From the NCBI GenBank assembly GCA_007570785.1, contig ML664161.1:16210861-16274860 (forward strand): a stretch of 64,000 bases of DNA, written 5' to 3'. This DNA is from Antilocapra americana. Lineage: Eukaryota; Chordata; Mammalia; Artiodactyla; Antilocapridae. The notes under the pieces are model-generated. The model did no database searches. It was not told the origin of the DNA and saw only the letters and a list, made by a program, of their open reading frames with translations. This document shows positions 11,540-23,957 of the stretch, one piece after another. Each line of letters begins with the position of its first letter. The stretch's first letter is position 1. The translations under genes and the position numbers were made by a program.

Positions 11540-12320
11540 TATACCTCTTTAGCCATCTTAATTGTACAATTCAGTGCCATAAGTACATTCATATTGCTGT
11601 GCAACCATTACCACCATCCATTTCCAGAACTTCTTCTGCATCCCAAACTGAGACTCCGTACCCAGGAAGCAATAACTTTCCATCCCCCACTACCTCCAGC
11701 CTCTGGTATCCACTGTTCTATTTTCTGTCTCTGTGAATTTGTACATTCTAGATACCACATGTCGGAGAAGGCAATAGCACCCCACTCTAGTACTCTTACC
11801 TGGAAAATCCCATGGATGGGGGAGCATGGTGGGCTGCAGTCCATGGGGTCACAAAGAGTTGGACATGACTGAACAACTTCCCTTTCACTTTTCACTTTCA
11901 TGCATTGGAGAAGGAAATGGCAACCCACTCCAGTGGTCTTGCCTGGAGAATCCCAGGGACAGTGGAGCCTGGTGGGCTGCCGTCTATGGGGTCACACAGA
12001 GTCAGACATGACTGAAGTGACTTAGCAGCAGCAGCAGCAGATACCACATGTAACTGGGATCACAGAGTATTTGTCCTTTTGTGTCTGGTTTATTTCACTT
12101 TGTATATTTTCAAGGTTCATCCATGTTGCAATATGTGTCAGAAATTCCTTCCTGAGAGGGAATGATATTCTGTATTTGGTATAGACCACATTTTGTGTAT
12201 CCATTCATCTGTGGATGGACATCTGGGTGGTTTCTACCTTTTGAGGATCGTGAATAAAGCTGCTGTGTTCAGTAATACACAAGTATCTCTGAATCCCTGT
12301 AGAAACGGTGCTTTTTACTG
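11540..12320 (-). repeat. Old L1 3' region, antisense, split by a Bov-A2 insertion
   Basis: Antisense L1 text on both sides of the SINE (11,540-11,762 and 12,052-12,320), including 'gttcatccatgttgcaatatg' and 'tatccattcatctgtggatgg'. The two halves join cleanly when the SINE and one duplication copy are removed. Confidence 0.8.
11763..12039 (+). mobile_element. Bov-A2 dimer SINE with (AGC)n tail and 12-bp TSD
   Basis: Two Bov-A monomers in tandem (first from GGAGAAGGCAATAGCACCCC, second from GGAGAAGGAAATGGCAACCC), ending in a run of AGC units at about 12,023-12,040, the typical tail of this family. Flanked by GATACCACATGT at 11751-11762 and 12040-12051. Confidence 0.95.
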
Positions 12321-12544
12321 TTTTGCTGTGTATGTTGCCTTCTGGGCAATACGACTTGCCTTTATGGGGCTTACTTGTTTCCCAGGGGGTAAAATAATTT
12401 AGGATCTATGTGGAAAGATCCTCCTCCTAATGGATAAACAGATAAAAGATAGTAAAGCAAAATTTAGAAATTTACACATTTTTCTCCCTCTTTGAAGGTG
12501 TAAACTTTAAGTATAATCAGTTTCACATATCGAAAGTTCCCTTC

Positions 12545-12804
12545 TGGGCTTTCCTGGTGACTCAGTGGTAGAGAATCTGCCTTCTGATGTAGGATACACA
12601 GGATTGGTCCCTGGTCTCGGAACATCCCACATGCTGAGGAACAGCTAAGCCCGTGTGCCACAACTATTCTGCCAGTGCTCTAGAGCCTGTGCTCCCCAGC
12701 AAGAGAAGCCGCTGGAGGGAGAAATCCCCACACTGCAACTAGAGAAAAGCCTGCACAAAGACCCTGCACAGCCAAAAATAAATAAAATTATTTAAACAAA
12801 CAAA
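12545..12804 (+). mobile_element. CHR-type tRNA-Glu SINE with 12-bp TSD
   Basis: Head GGGCTTTCCTGGTGACTCAG and body with 'acatgctgaggaacagctaagcc' and 'gagaagccgctgg', ending in an AAATAAAT-type tail. TSD AAAGTTCCCTTC at 12533-12544 and 12805-12816. Confidence 0.9.
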
Positions 12805-12854
12805 AAAGTTCCCTTCCAAAAGCAACTAACTAAAAAGTTGTTTTACATTACGAA

Positions 12855-13170
12855 TTCTCAAGCTTTTTGGACCCTTTATTCTTAAACATTTTTGAGGACT
12901 TCAAAGAGCTTTTGTGTGGTTTCTATCTATTGATATTTACTATGTTAGAAATTAAGACAGAAAAACTTAAAACAACTTCCATCCTATTAGCTGTTAGAGT
13001 GATGATGTCATCAGATGACATATAGACTCTGAGAAATGCTCATGAGAGAATGTGAGAAAAAAAGACAAGTTCATTATGAAAATAGTTTTGACTATTTCCC
13101 AGTTTCCTTGAAGGGTCTTGGAGCATCACAGGGTCTCCAGGCCATACTTTGAAAAGCAAAGTTCTAGAGT
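12855..13170. mobile_element. Ancient DNA-transposon relic (hAT-like)
   Basis: 'ttctcaagctttttggaccc' at one end and 'gccatactttgaaaagca' at the other, with the internal 'ttgaggacttcaaagagctttt' text of a widespread mammalian non-autonomous hAT family. Family name not assigned. Confidence 0.5.
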
Positions 13171-14292
13171 TTAGGCAGGAAAAGTACAGCTGGATACTCC
13201 AGTGACTTAGCCTGCTTGCACTGTGGTTTTTGTAGATTCACTTTTTCACATTTGTGGTGATCAAATAACTTGTTAATCTTGGCTCAACCATAATGTCATA
13301 TTCTACAGGTTCATTCTTTTTAAAGCAAATTAAAACGTACAGAATTTAACTCTTTGAAAACTGCAATTATCAATATTTGGACCTGGAAATTGTTGGTACT
13401 TTCAGAGAAGAGAACTCTTTATTCTGTTGCTTGTAAGTTTTATTGTAGGGTCATCTGGCTAGGCTGTTTCTTTGGGGAACCTTGTATTGTATCCTGATTT
13501 TTTTCCTTTGACCACTGGTTAGGAAACTGTTTCTAGACAGTTTTGCTTGTCTAGAAACTGAAGATCTATCTGCCAGGACTCAGGGAGCTGAGCAGAAGAG
13601 GATGAGGGTGGTCTCAGCATCTGGATATTGAATACCAGCTATTTCATATACTGTCTCCTGGTTCTCAGCCCTATCCTTGTTTTGATTCCCGTCCTTGATG
13701 GCAGGATTCTGATTTTGGTTCTGCCACAGAGATTTGGAAGGTGAAAGAGAAGAAGCTACTGTTGCTATTGTACGTGGCAGATGTGAGTGTGTCCTTCTGG
13801 GACTCGCGGGGACATCAGTCATGGGAGCTGCGATCATTTGTGCAGTTTCTTGGGACGTTTGTATATACTGATTTCCTGAGCTTGAGTGGTGGTTTCTCTT
13901 ACCTTGGCTTTTCCAACTCTGCCCGTGATTTGGGCGCTCTATTTCCCTGTGTTAAATCCCTTCCTGCCTGAAATACCTAGAATAGTTTGTATTTTCTGAC
14001 CAATTCTGGACTGATACACGTACATGACACATACATAAGTCTTTGGGTATCGTGGCACCCCTATTTTTAACTGAGCCCATTGTCCCACAGACCTGCATTC
14101 TGTTTTTACCTGCTTTAGAGAGTAAATCAGTAGTTTGCTTATGTGGGAGGACACAGCTGAACGACCGCAGCAACAGTGTGGGCAGAGACTTCTCGGAATG
14201 GAGGAGGAATCTGGGGCCCCGCGTGTCACCTACACAGATTTTCAACTTTTCCTCTTTATTTTAACTCCTTTTCACCCCAATTTCAGAGTAAG

Positions 14293-15232
14293 CTGGAGTT
14301 GTCGTTCAGTTGCTAAGTTGTGACTGACTCTGTGACCCCAGGGACGGTGTAGCACACCAAGCTCCTCTGTCCTCCGCTATCTCCTGGAGTTTGCTCTAAT
14401 TCGTGTCATTGAGTTGGTGATGTTATATAACCATTTCATCCTCTGTCACCTCCTTCTTCTCCTGCCTTCAGTCTTTCCCAGCATCAGGGTCTTTTCCAGT
14501 GAGTCAGCTCTTTGCATCAGGTGGCCAAAGTATTAGAGTGTTAGCATCTATCCTTTCAATGAATATTCAGGGTTGATTTCCTTTAGGATTGACTGGTTTG
14601 ATCTTGCTCTTCAAAGGACTCTCAAGAGACTTCACCAGCACCACAGCTCAAAAGCATCAATTCTTCAGTGTTCAGCCTTCTGTATGGTCCAACTCTCATA
14701 TCTGTGCATGACTACTGGAAAAACCATGGCTTTAACTATATGGACCTTTGTTAGCAAAATGATGTCTCTGCTTTTTAATATGTGTCTAGGTTTCCAAGGA
14801 GCAAGTATCTTTTAATTTCATGGCTGCAATCACCATCTGCTGTGATTTTGGAGCCCAAGAAAATAAAATCTGTCACTGTTTCTACTTTTTCACTTTCTAT
14901 TTACCATGAAATGATGGGACCTGGTGCCATGATCTTGGTTTTGTTAAACATTGAGTTTCAAACCAGCTTTTTCACTCTCTTCTTTCACCCTCATCAAGAG
15001 ACTCTTTAGTTCCTTTTCACTTTCTGCCATTAGAGTGGTATCATCTGCATATCTGAGGTTCTTGATATTTCTCGTGGCAGTCTTGATTCCAGCTTGTGAT
15101 TCATCCAGTCCAGCATTTTGCGTGATGTACTCTGCATGTAAGTTAAATAAACAGGGTGACAATATACAGCTTTGTCATACTCCTTTTGCAATTTTGAACC
15201 AGTTAGTTGTTCCATGTCCAGTTCTAGTTATC
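14293..15232 (-). mobile_element. Bov-B (RTE) LINE 3' part, antisense
   Basis: About 940 bp. The minus strand encodes a piece of reverse transcriptase with the YADD catalytic motif intact (NLRYADDTTLMAES at about 15,029-15,070), but frameshifts separate it from the rest. 5'-truncated, as usual for Bov-B. Confidence 0.92.
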
Positions 15233-15779
15233 TAGAGTCTTTCAGAAATTTTGGGGTGTAAATCAGATTGGATCTTGTCTTTCCTCTTGTAAGCCTAGGG
15301 TTCTGCTCTGTCAGCTCATCTTAGTCTATTAGAGCTTATCCACCTGCAGTCCAGTTTCCAGATTTTGTGGTTTGTTTTAAAATATCAATTAAATGTTCTT
15401 TTATTTGGGTTTCAGAAAGGAGTGAAATTGATGTATGTGTGTGATGAGCCCTTTGTACCCTAGAATCCTACTTTTCTCATCTAATAATCAAGAAGTCACT
15501 TGCCATCTCATTTTGTCAGCGGTTTATTACCTTCAAAGTTGTATCAGCTTTAGAGCTTTGCAATGTAAGAGATGATGCTGATCCTTTTGGGAAAGTTTGT
15601 GTTCTCAGCTCATGTTGAACCTGGTTACCTGTGCAACTCTGAATTCTCATTTCACTCTCCTTCATTCTTCTTCCTGTGGGTGGAGCTCGGTTCAAGGGCT
15701 ATGGTTAATTTAATGCCCCAGGCTGGGGGATGTACCTGGTCATCCACTCTGCTCCGTCTCCCTCTCATTCTTTTTAGAC

Positions 15780-16920
15780 AGTTGTATAAAACACTCTCAA
15801 CGTAAAATTTACCATCTTAACCATTTTAAGTGTATACTTCAGTGGTATAAAGTAGATTCCCATTGTTGTGCAGCCATCACCACTACCCATCTCTGGAATA
15901 CTTTTCATCTTTCAGAACTGAAACTCTGTCTCAATTAAACAGTAATTCTGCATTCCTCCTTCTTCCCAGCCCCCGGCAAACACCATCCTTCTTCCTGTCT
16001 CTATGAGTTTGACTATTCTAGGTATCTTACATAAGTGGAATTTATCCTTTTGTGACTGGCTTATTTCACTTACCTTGTTTTCAAGGTTCATGCATGTTGT
16101 AGCATGTGTCAAAATTTCCTTCCCTTTTAAAGCTGAATAATATTCCATTGTATGTACATAGACCAGTTCAGTTCAGTTCAGTTGCTCAGTCGTGTTCAAC
16201 TCTTTGCGACCCCATTAACCGCAGCACACCAGGCCTCCCTGTCCATCACCAGCTCCCAGAGTTTACCCCAACTCATGTCCATTGAGTCGGTGGTGTCATC
16301 CAACCATCTCATCCTCTGTCATCCCTTTCTCCTCCTGCCCTCAATCCTTCCCAGCATCAGGGTCTTTTCAAATGAGTCAGCTCTTTGCATCAGGTGGCCA
16401 AAGTATTGGAGTTTCATCTTCAACATCAGTCCTTCCAAAGAACACCCAGGACTGATCTCCTTTCAGATGGTCTGGTTGGATCTCCTTGCAGTTCAAGGGA
16501 CTCTCAAGAGTCTTCTCCAACACCACAGTTCAAAAGCATCAATTCTTCAGCACTCAGCTTTGTTTATAGTCCAACTCTCACATCCATACATGACTACTGG
16601 AAAAACCATAGCCTTGACTAGATGGACCTTTGTTGACAAAGTAATGTCTCTGCTTTTTAAAATGCTGTCTTGGTTGGTCATAACTTTCCTTCCAAGCAGT
16701 AAGAAGTACTTCCAAGAAAGTACTTCCAAGGAGTACTTTCCATGAAGGAAAGTAAGACCATTTCATGAAATTAAATTAAAATTTAAATTAAATTAAAATT
16801 AAATTAAAATTTCATGTATATAGACCACATTTTGTTTATCCATTCAGCTGTCAGTGGACACTTGGATGGCTTCCTCCTTTTGGCTATTTGGATAATGTTG
16901 CTGTGAATAGAGTGTATTCC
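15780..16920 (-). repeat. Old L1 3' region, antisense, split by Bov-B
   Basis: Antisense L1 text at 15,780-16,165 and 16,812-16,920 ('accacattttgtttatccattcagctgtcagtgg' region), interrupted by the Bov-B copy. Confidence 0.75.
16166..16745 (-). mobile_element. Bov-B 3' fragment, antisense, nested in L1
   Basis: Begins with the (AGTTC)n-type 3' end repeat and runs through the standard Bov-B 3' region. On the right it ends in small AGTACTTCC repeats and a (TTAAA)n-like AT tract (16,770-16,811). Imperfect flanking repeats (GTACATAGACCA at 16,154 and GTATATAGACCA at 16,816) look like a decayed TSD. Confidence 0.88.
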
Positions 16921-16959
16921 TCTCTTTTATGTCACTTTCCATTAGTGACAGGGTTCCAG

Positions 16960-17430
16960 CTTGGCCTCCTCTCTCCTACGCTGCCAAGGCTCAGGTTCTC
17001 ATCACCTCTTGCCTAGACTCCTGCAGAAACCTCTTAAGTAACCTCCTTACTACCTCCCTTCCATCTGTCACATTGCATTTCCAGTTGTTTCTCTAAAACA
17101 TGGGTCTTGTCACGTCATTTCCCTGCCTAGGAATTTTCAACAGCACTCATCGAAACATAATAAACAAGTCAGTTTGCCATGCTGATCCAACTCTCCTTGC
17201 TAGTGTTGTCTCTTGGCACTGCCGATGGCCTGCCTTCCCTTTGTCCTTAAGGACTTTTTCTTCTTTGCTCCATGCTTTCGTTCCTCTGCACGCTGGCCTG
17301 TACTCTTCCCTTAGCTTGGAATGCCTGTTCCCTGCACCCCACTGATCCCTAGAAGCCAGCTCAGGTATTTTCCTGGGGTGTTCTCCATACCCCCACCCTC
17401 AAGCTGGGCTAGAGATTTATTGTCCGTCTC
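16960..17430 (+). repeat. L2 LINE relic
   Basis: Text of the mammalian L2 3' region ('gaatgcctgttccctgcaccccac', 'agaagccagctcaggtattttcc'). Diverged. Confidence 0.65.
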
Positions 17431-17506
17431 TGTCATGGTTGAGGTACTGATTGTTGAAGATACAGAGTAATTGAGATCTTAGAGAATTAAAGGGAAAAGA
17501 GTAGAG

Positions 17507-17621
17507 AACTGAGGGAATTGACTGGTGGTCCAGTGGTTAGAACTTGGTGTTTTCACTGCCTGGATTCAATCCCTGGTCTTTGAACTAAGATCCTGTAAGC
17601 CAAGTGACAGAGCCAAAACAA
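17507..17621 (+). mobile_element. Short CHR-type tRNA SINE with 12-bp TSD
   Basis: 'gactggtggtccagtggttagaac' head and 'ggtctttgaactaagatcctg' body, with an A-rich tail. TSD AAAAGAGTAGAG at 17495-17506 and 17622-17633. Confidence 0.88.
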
Positions 17622-18375
17622 AAAAGAGTAGAGGGCAGAAAGTGGTGCCGTTTTGTGAACCTGTGCTAGTAAAGCTGTATCTTTTTCTGTTTTTCTATTT
17701 TTAAAAAATCATAAGCATACATTTTAGAATAAAACATGCTCTTAAAAATAACCAATGCTGTATTGTTATTTGATCATATTGCCTGGAAAGTTATAAGCTT
17801 GAAAAGTGAGGGAAAGGTGTCGCAGGTACTTGCTGAGTGTTTTGTGAAATGTGATTCTAGATGCCCCAGGGTCTTGGTAAAAGTAATCACACATGGTGAT
17901 CCTGGGGAGATGACATGAGAGTTGGTCTCTGTGGAACATCACCCAGGCCTCTGTGCTGCTGCTCATGTTCAGTGTTGCGGGTGATCAGCCCAGGACGACA
18001 CTTGTCCCCATGCGCAGAGGAGATGTGAACAAGAGCACCTATTTTTGGAGCTGGAACAGCAGGACAAGGCAGTAATGACAAGAATTTGATGAATCTGAAC
18101 ATGCCTCCAAACTAGAGATGTTGCTTAAGATACAAAAGAATATGTGCTTCCTAAAGTAAGATTAAAAATAAAAGATTTTGTTTTGTATCAGTTAGCAAGG
18201 ACTGATACTTATTTAGAGCCTCCTATGCCCCCAGTACTGCTCTCAGTGCTATGGTGGAGGTATGAGCATTAGGAGAGAAACAGAGGACCACAGGAAAAGA
18301 GGGTATGACCTGGATCTTTCTATCATAGTAGAGTGTCTGTAATGAGACAAATACCATATGAGGTACTTCTGTATA

Positions 18376-18555
18376 CATCCCTTCTCCTCTTGCCCTCAGT
18401 CTTTCCCAGCATCAGGGTTTTTTCCAATGAATTGGCTCTTTATGTTAGATGGCCAAAGTATTAGCGCTTCAGCTTCAGCATCAGTCCTTCCAATGAGTAT
18501 TCAGGACTGATTTCCTTGAGGATTGACTGGTTTGATCTCCTTGCAGTCCAAGGAA
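18376..18555 (-). mobile_element. Bov-B fragment, antisense
   Basis: Matches the internal stretch of the 3' region ('tcttgccctcagtctttcccag' to 'ccttgcagtccaagg'); truncated at both ends. Confidence 0.85.
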
Positions 18556-19289
18556 GTTAACATGGAGGCCGCCAAACCCTGCAGATGCTTCACTAGCATC
18601 TTGGTGCACCCCCCACGGTGGCTCTTCCCACCGCTGTTGTCAGGGAGCCCTCAGCCTGGATGGGCCAACTCCAAGAACTTAGCTGTCCTTTTCACGTTTG
18701 GGGAGTGGAGCCGGCAGGGCCTGCTCCAGCTTCTCCTGTCCCTTGCAGGATAGCCTAGCAGAGCACACAGCCCAGGCTACTTACTTGAGTGGGGTAGCTC
18801 TCCTTTGTCTGCCCTTTCTGCTTTCTTGGAATGAAACAGCCTTGAAAAAAAAGAAGTATCTGCTCTTTTCCCCCAGCACCTCCCCCCACCCCCCCGGCCC
18901 CCAACAGCGTGTGCCTACCGACAGCCGCCCACCTAGCTCCTGCCACCAGAATGACATCTGCTTCTCAGCTGCACCTGGAAGCATGTGGGGGCCAGACTGG
19001 CCTGGGTCCCAATCCCATCCCACTCCCCCCCCCCCATACTTCTTACTACTTAATAACAACAGGACTTCATTGAGTGCCTTGATTTGGCTACCTTTCTCTG
19101 AGCCTTGATTTTTCCCTTCTGTATTACCTCCCTTATGAGGTTGTGCTCATGGCTGCCCGTGGAATGTTCCTTATTGCTATCCCTCTCTTTAGTGAGATGT
19201 GGTGGAGAGATCCCTCTGAGAAGAAAGTGAAATGGGATCTTGAGGTTACCACAGAGGGACATCCTGTATTTAGTAATTCTTTGTGAGGC

Positions 19290-19940
19290 TCTGTTCTATA
19301 GCCTGGAATCTTGGCCTCCAGAAGAGAAGAATTCAATCCGGGGCCAGAGATGAGGCTTGATCTCTCAGAGCTTTTGTGTAATATATAAAGGAGATAGAGA
19401 AAGCTTCTGACATAGGCATCAGAAGGGGGCAGAAAGAGAACCTGCTTGCTAGAGTTAGCAGTGGAGTTATATAACGGGATTAGCCAGAAAGTTTAATCCA
19501 GAGACTGTCCTCAGGGAGGATGCATTATTGTTATATAATCCTTGTAAAGACTTCATGAGACCTACTCCCATAATTTACATTTTAATATAACAGGATTAAC
19601 ATTTGACAATAGAATGATCTTCCAGACCCACTCCCATAATATACATTTTAAGATATCAGGATTAGTCAGGTTTTCAGGGAGGAGAAACTGTCCTCCAGCT
19701 AGATACATTGTTGTTGTATAATCCTTAGTATAGAGTTTAAACTGAGTTGTGTAATTGACTAAGGCTAAGGAATGCAGAGAAAAAAGTTTGTCCTTTTCTC
19801 CTCCTTGAGAATTCCAGACCCCTCTCTTCTTGGGGACCCCCCTAGACTTCTTATCAACCTGCCTAGGAGATGACTTTCTCAACTTCATGGCCACAAGCAG
19901 GATTTATCAACATTTAGCAGAGAGGCTGACAGCCTCGGGA
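19290..19940 (-). mobile_element. Endogenous retrovirus LTR-like sequence (ruminant ERV type), antisense
   Basis: About 650 bp that I recognise as a ruminant LTR of the BTLTR1 kind. Read on the minus strand it ends with the usual U5-like text 'gatcaagcctcatctctggcc' and a GAATTCTTCT block. No gag, pol or env sequence flanks it, so it looks like a solitary LTR. An internal partial duplication ('ctcccataat..tacattttaa' at ~19,566 and ~19,632) is present. Exact ends and family need a library search. Confidence 0.6.
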
Positions 19941-19965
19941 TTATATACATGTTTTTTTTAGCTAA

Positions 19966-20030
19966 TATTGTTTAGTCACACAGTCGTTTCCGACTCTTTG
20001 CGACTCCATGAAATACAGCATGCCTGATGT
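19966..20030 (-). mobile_element. Bov-A/Bov-B 3'-end fragment, antisense
   Basis: 'gtttagtcacacagtcgtttccgactctttgcgactccatg' is the shared Bov-A/Bov-B 3' end; only about 65 bp remain. Confidence 0.75.
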
Positions 20031-20954
20031 CTGACAGATAGCTGATATGGACAGATTTATTTTTGTGTATTTGCTGTGGAAACCAGGGTTTTGGATTTTG
20101 CAAATGTTGTATTCTGGGAGTTCTGTTATACTGGTGAACGGTTTGAGTCTTTCCTTGCTATTCAGCCTATATATTTTTTGATGGTACTTTTTCTCTATTT
20201 CCCCTTTCTATGGATTACCTGCTTGCTGCACTAGATCTGGAACTTTGTTTTACTTTCCTGTTGCACATTTGCTTCCCATCTGCATGCACTTAATTTTTGT
20301 ATTTTAAAATTGTTGTGTTTGTTTTGCTCTAGGAGCCAGGTTGTACTGGGCAATCTGTGCTCTGGTCATTGGAATATTCATATATGCCATCAGGTATGGA
20401 AGGACCCAAGAGGCTAAATTAATAGGCAGATGGTTGCTTGATGAAAGAGTTGAGCAGAGAGAGATGGGGAGTCATATGAAGTAATGAGTCAAATGTTTAG
20501 GGGTTAACCTCTAACTGCCCAGAATCATACGCTTCTATAGTTCTTCTGTCTTCTGCGATTCTGAGCTGTATACTAAAGTTATAGCCTGAATCTGCCCCCA
20601 ACCTCCCCATCTCTGCCCTCAGCCCCTTTCCCATCTTCCTCCTCTGCCTCCCCCAGGCTCAGCCGTCTTCTTACCTTGTTTAGACAGGGCTGTCTAAAAG
20701 AACTTCCTTGGGTGGTGGAATTGTTCCATGTCTGAACTGCCCAGTGTGGTAACCCCTAGCCCCAGGTGACTACTGAGCACTTGAAATGCCCCACCAGTGT
20801 GACTAAGAAACTGATTTTGTTTTTTGCCACCTACTTTAATTTAGATTGAAGTACTCACCTGTGGCTAGTGGCCACTGAATTGGACAGCGGGAGTCTAGGC
20901 TTTACGGTAGCCCGGGAACCATGCAGTCTCTGGGTCCTCTCTCCATAATTTTCT

Positions 20955-21355
20955 CTGCGGTAGCCAGAATGATCTTTAAAAAAGTAGATGAGATTATGGT
21001 GCTTCTCATCTGGGAACCCCACAGTGCCTCTACGGGCCTGTCTTCTCTTTCCCCCGACTCCGGCACCCTGAGTTTCTTTCTGGCCCTTTGACGACACAGC
21101 CAAGCTTTTCCTGGAGTTGGGGCGTTTGCACATGCTTTCTCATCTAGAGTGTGTGCTCTGTTTTCATCTTGCTGGTCTGGTCCCTCACTCTGAGATCTTG
21201 CCCTTCCAGGAAGCCCTCCCTCCCCCAACCCACCCCCAACCCTCTTGTTTCCAATCTCAGGCTCCTCTGTCACTTTTATCTCTGTTATTTTCTCTCTCCT
21301 TGCTGGGATGGAGATGTTATTAGGACACCAAGCTTGCTTGTCTTTCTCTCTGCTG
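20955..21355 (+). repeat. L2 LINE relic
   Basis: 'gcctgtcttctctttcccccg', 'tttgcacatgctttctcatct' and 'ccttccaggaagccctccct' follow the L2 3' region. Confidence 0.65.
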
Positions 21356-21769
21356 AATAAACTCTTCCTGTCCCACATCCTCCCACCCACCTTCTCGCAC
21401 CTGCGAAGACATCACAACCACAGGCTGTCTCACAGCTGCTTTTGCAGACTCCGCACAGACCATCCCCTTCTGTAAACTTGGATGGCATCCAACTGGGGTA
21501 CAGTGTCCTTGGTTAGTTTCATTTTTTCTCAGTTGTAATCACTTTCTTGTCTGCCTCCCTAATCACCTCTCTTACTTGTGGCGTGCTCCCTCATTGCCTT
21601 AGCTACTTGTTCTGAGATAATCTAGTCATTTTGAACCATGCTTTCGCTTGGAGTAGTGAGAATAGCCAGCCCCTTAAAGGCGAAGTTGTGGAAGCCTGAG
21701 GAAAACTTCGTTTAAGAAAAGGAAACATTTGAATGACTGCCTGTTCTATTTTGTTGTTTGATTTAAATA

Positions 21770-22340
21770 CATTCAGTTATGAAAAATATTCCTGTTTTTA
21801 TTGTTAAAAAGTGAATCCATGTTCCTGAAGAAAAATTAGAAAATGCCAAAAGACTGTGAAGAAAAAAAAAAAAAAAATCCCATCTCATCTCCCAGTGCTG
21901 ATATGATATCCTGTGTCATGGAGTGTGTATGTGTTGTGTATGTTACATAGCACATCATACACTCTTTTGTTATTTGCTTTCTTCACTCAAAAATACTATA
22001 TACAGTTTTTCCTATTATTAAATACTCATCTCAAGTCAGTTTTATTTTTATTTCATTTTTAAAACACATTTATTTTATTTCTGGCCATGTCAGGTCTTGT
22101 TGCAGCGCTCAGGCCCTCTAGTTGTGGCACATGGGTTTAGTTCCCCTGCGGCATGTGGACCTGAACTGATGTTCCCTGCATTGGAAGGCGTATTCTCAAC
22201 CAGTGGACCACCAGGGAAGTCCCTCCAAGTCGATTTTAAATGGCTGAAGAGTGTCTGTTGCACTTCATGGATGCACTGTAAATCACTAAGCAAATCTTTT
22301 CTTGAGCATGCGGGTTATTTCTTTTCTCTATTAATAGTTA
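21770..22340 (-). repeat. Ancient LINE relic, antisense, split by a CHR SINE
   Basis: Diverged text on both sides of the SINE at ~22,045 ('tggctgaagagtgtctgttgcacttcatggatg' type). Includes an A16-17 run near 21,861. Confidence 0.4.
22045..22225 (-). mobile_element. CHR-type SINE, antisense
   Basis: 'tttctggccatgtcaggtcttgttgcagc' to 'ggaccaccagggaagtcc', the reverse complement of the CHR head and body. Similar flanks (CAAGTCAGTTTTA and CAAGTCGATTTTA) suggest a decayed TSD. Confidence 0.85.
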
Positions 22341-23411
22341 ATTTAGTTCATCTCTTTTTTCCTAAAAATAGCATTCTAGAAAGTACCACGTTCTTGTTCT
22401 TTTTGTTTCCCATGTGCAGAGTGTGAGTCACAGCCCTCCCCGGTGCTGGTATGTAATTTGTCCTGGACCTGGGTTTGTTGTGACTCTGTCTACCTCCATC
22501 ATGTTTCTCTTTGGGGCAATGACCGCTTGTTTTCCACACTGTTCTGATGTTATGCAAACAAGGGTTACGTGGGACTCTGTTTCCAGAGTATGTGGCCCAC
22601 ACAGGCGCTCTCTCCCTTCCTGACTTCCAGCAGAGGCTGGTCTCCAAGTACACACCGTTGTAAACAAAGTTCTCCGAACACCTAGTGATTGACAATGTGG
22701 TGTATTTTTATTTAAAAGGATTGTTCACTTGTTCCTCTGAAACATCTTGTAACCTTGACCTTTATATTCCCCCAGCGTTTTTAATATTCTTTTAAATGGC
22801 AGGCCGTGTAAAACAACGTGGCTTTGATGTTCCTTCTGAACAGTGCACTGGGTCATCTACTGTCAAGTCGGAAGTGAATGGCTCTGTATCTCTTGTATCT
22901 GTACTGAAACGTGTGGAAGATGGGGTGCAGACACCGCCTGGGCTTCTAGTTGGGCTTCTCTCTCTTAGGGTTTGGTTGTGGGGTGGGCAAAGTTGTCAGA
23001 GGGAATTCTTAGGGAGCCTTGGAGAAGCCTTGAGTGATATTTCTTGCCTTCCCTGGAATTTCAGGTTTCTAAATCAAGTCTAGCCTCTTGGCCATGTTTC
23101 TGTTTGGTGCATCATGTAAATGGTAATTAGAATCTGCTCTAGCTAAGAAAATGCAGAGAAGCACACACTGGCCATTTTGGGCTGGCTGGCCTCTGGAAAG
23201 GAGGGGCTGTGGAGATGGCACCATTACCTTGAAGAACCCTGTGAGGCCAGCTTGGTTATGGAAGGCAGGAGAGCCGGGGCAGAGCAGGTCTGGTGTCCGT
23301 GCTGCAGAGAGGGTGACTGTAGCCAAACAAACCTAAAGAGTGAGTGATTCATCCTGGTGCCTCAGGCTGTTTTTCTGTGCTCAGCCGTTGGGTTTTCTTT
23401 TGATGATTCTC

Positions 23412-23495
23412 ATTCTTTATGGACAAAGGAGCCTTGTGGGCTACAGTCCACAGGGTTGAAAGAGTTCGAGGCTACTGAGCAACTGAGCACGCGCT
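23412..23495 (+). mobile_element. Bov-A fragment
   Basis: 'ttatggacaaaggagccttgtgggctacagtccacagggtt' through 'gagcaactgagcacg'; only the 3' third of the SINE. Confidence 0.75.
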
Positions 23496-23957
23496 CACAT
23501 TGTTTAGTTATGCCAAAAGACTTGAAGTGGAGCCTGAGCGGTGGTGTATTTCAAATCCAGGTCAGAAGGACACTGAGGGCTGGTTTGAGAGAAGAGACTA
23601 AGCTATGTAACTGAATGACAAATAACCACACAAAACCTCCCATTCCCTCCGGAAATGTTTGTTGAGTCCTGCTCTGTACTGCTCAGGTACTGTCTTTGCA
23701 ATCCAGTAATGAGTGTCATACAATTTTCCTTCCCTCAAGGAGCGATTGCATGAGTGATTGAGCTTCTGAATGTGGTGGCCCCAAGTGAGGGAAGTGAGCG
23801 TTCTCCCTGCCATGGATTTCAGTGAAGAAGATGCTAACAATTGCGAAAAGAAAGAGGATTTGGAATTAAGGACCGTTGGCATGGGGTCGAGCAAGGAATG
23901 TGAGAATCGGTCATGGGCAGTGGCTGGTAGGGTGGACTGCTGGATGGGTGTGGGACT

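Noticed and set aside
16152..16745. A 197-residue plus-strand frame
   Set aside because: It is the non-coding strand of a Bov-B 3' region; similar chance frames recur in the other Bov-B copies (for example 58,938-59,237).
19562..19894. A 110-residue minus-strand frame
   Set aside because: It lies wholly within LTR-like sequence and has no similarity I recognise to a retroviral or host protein.
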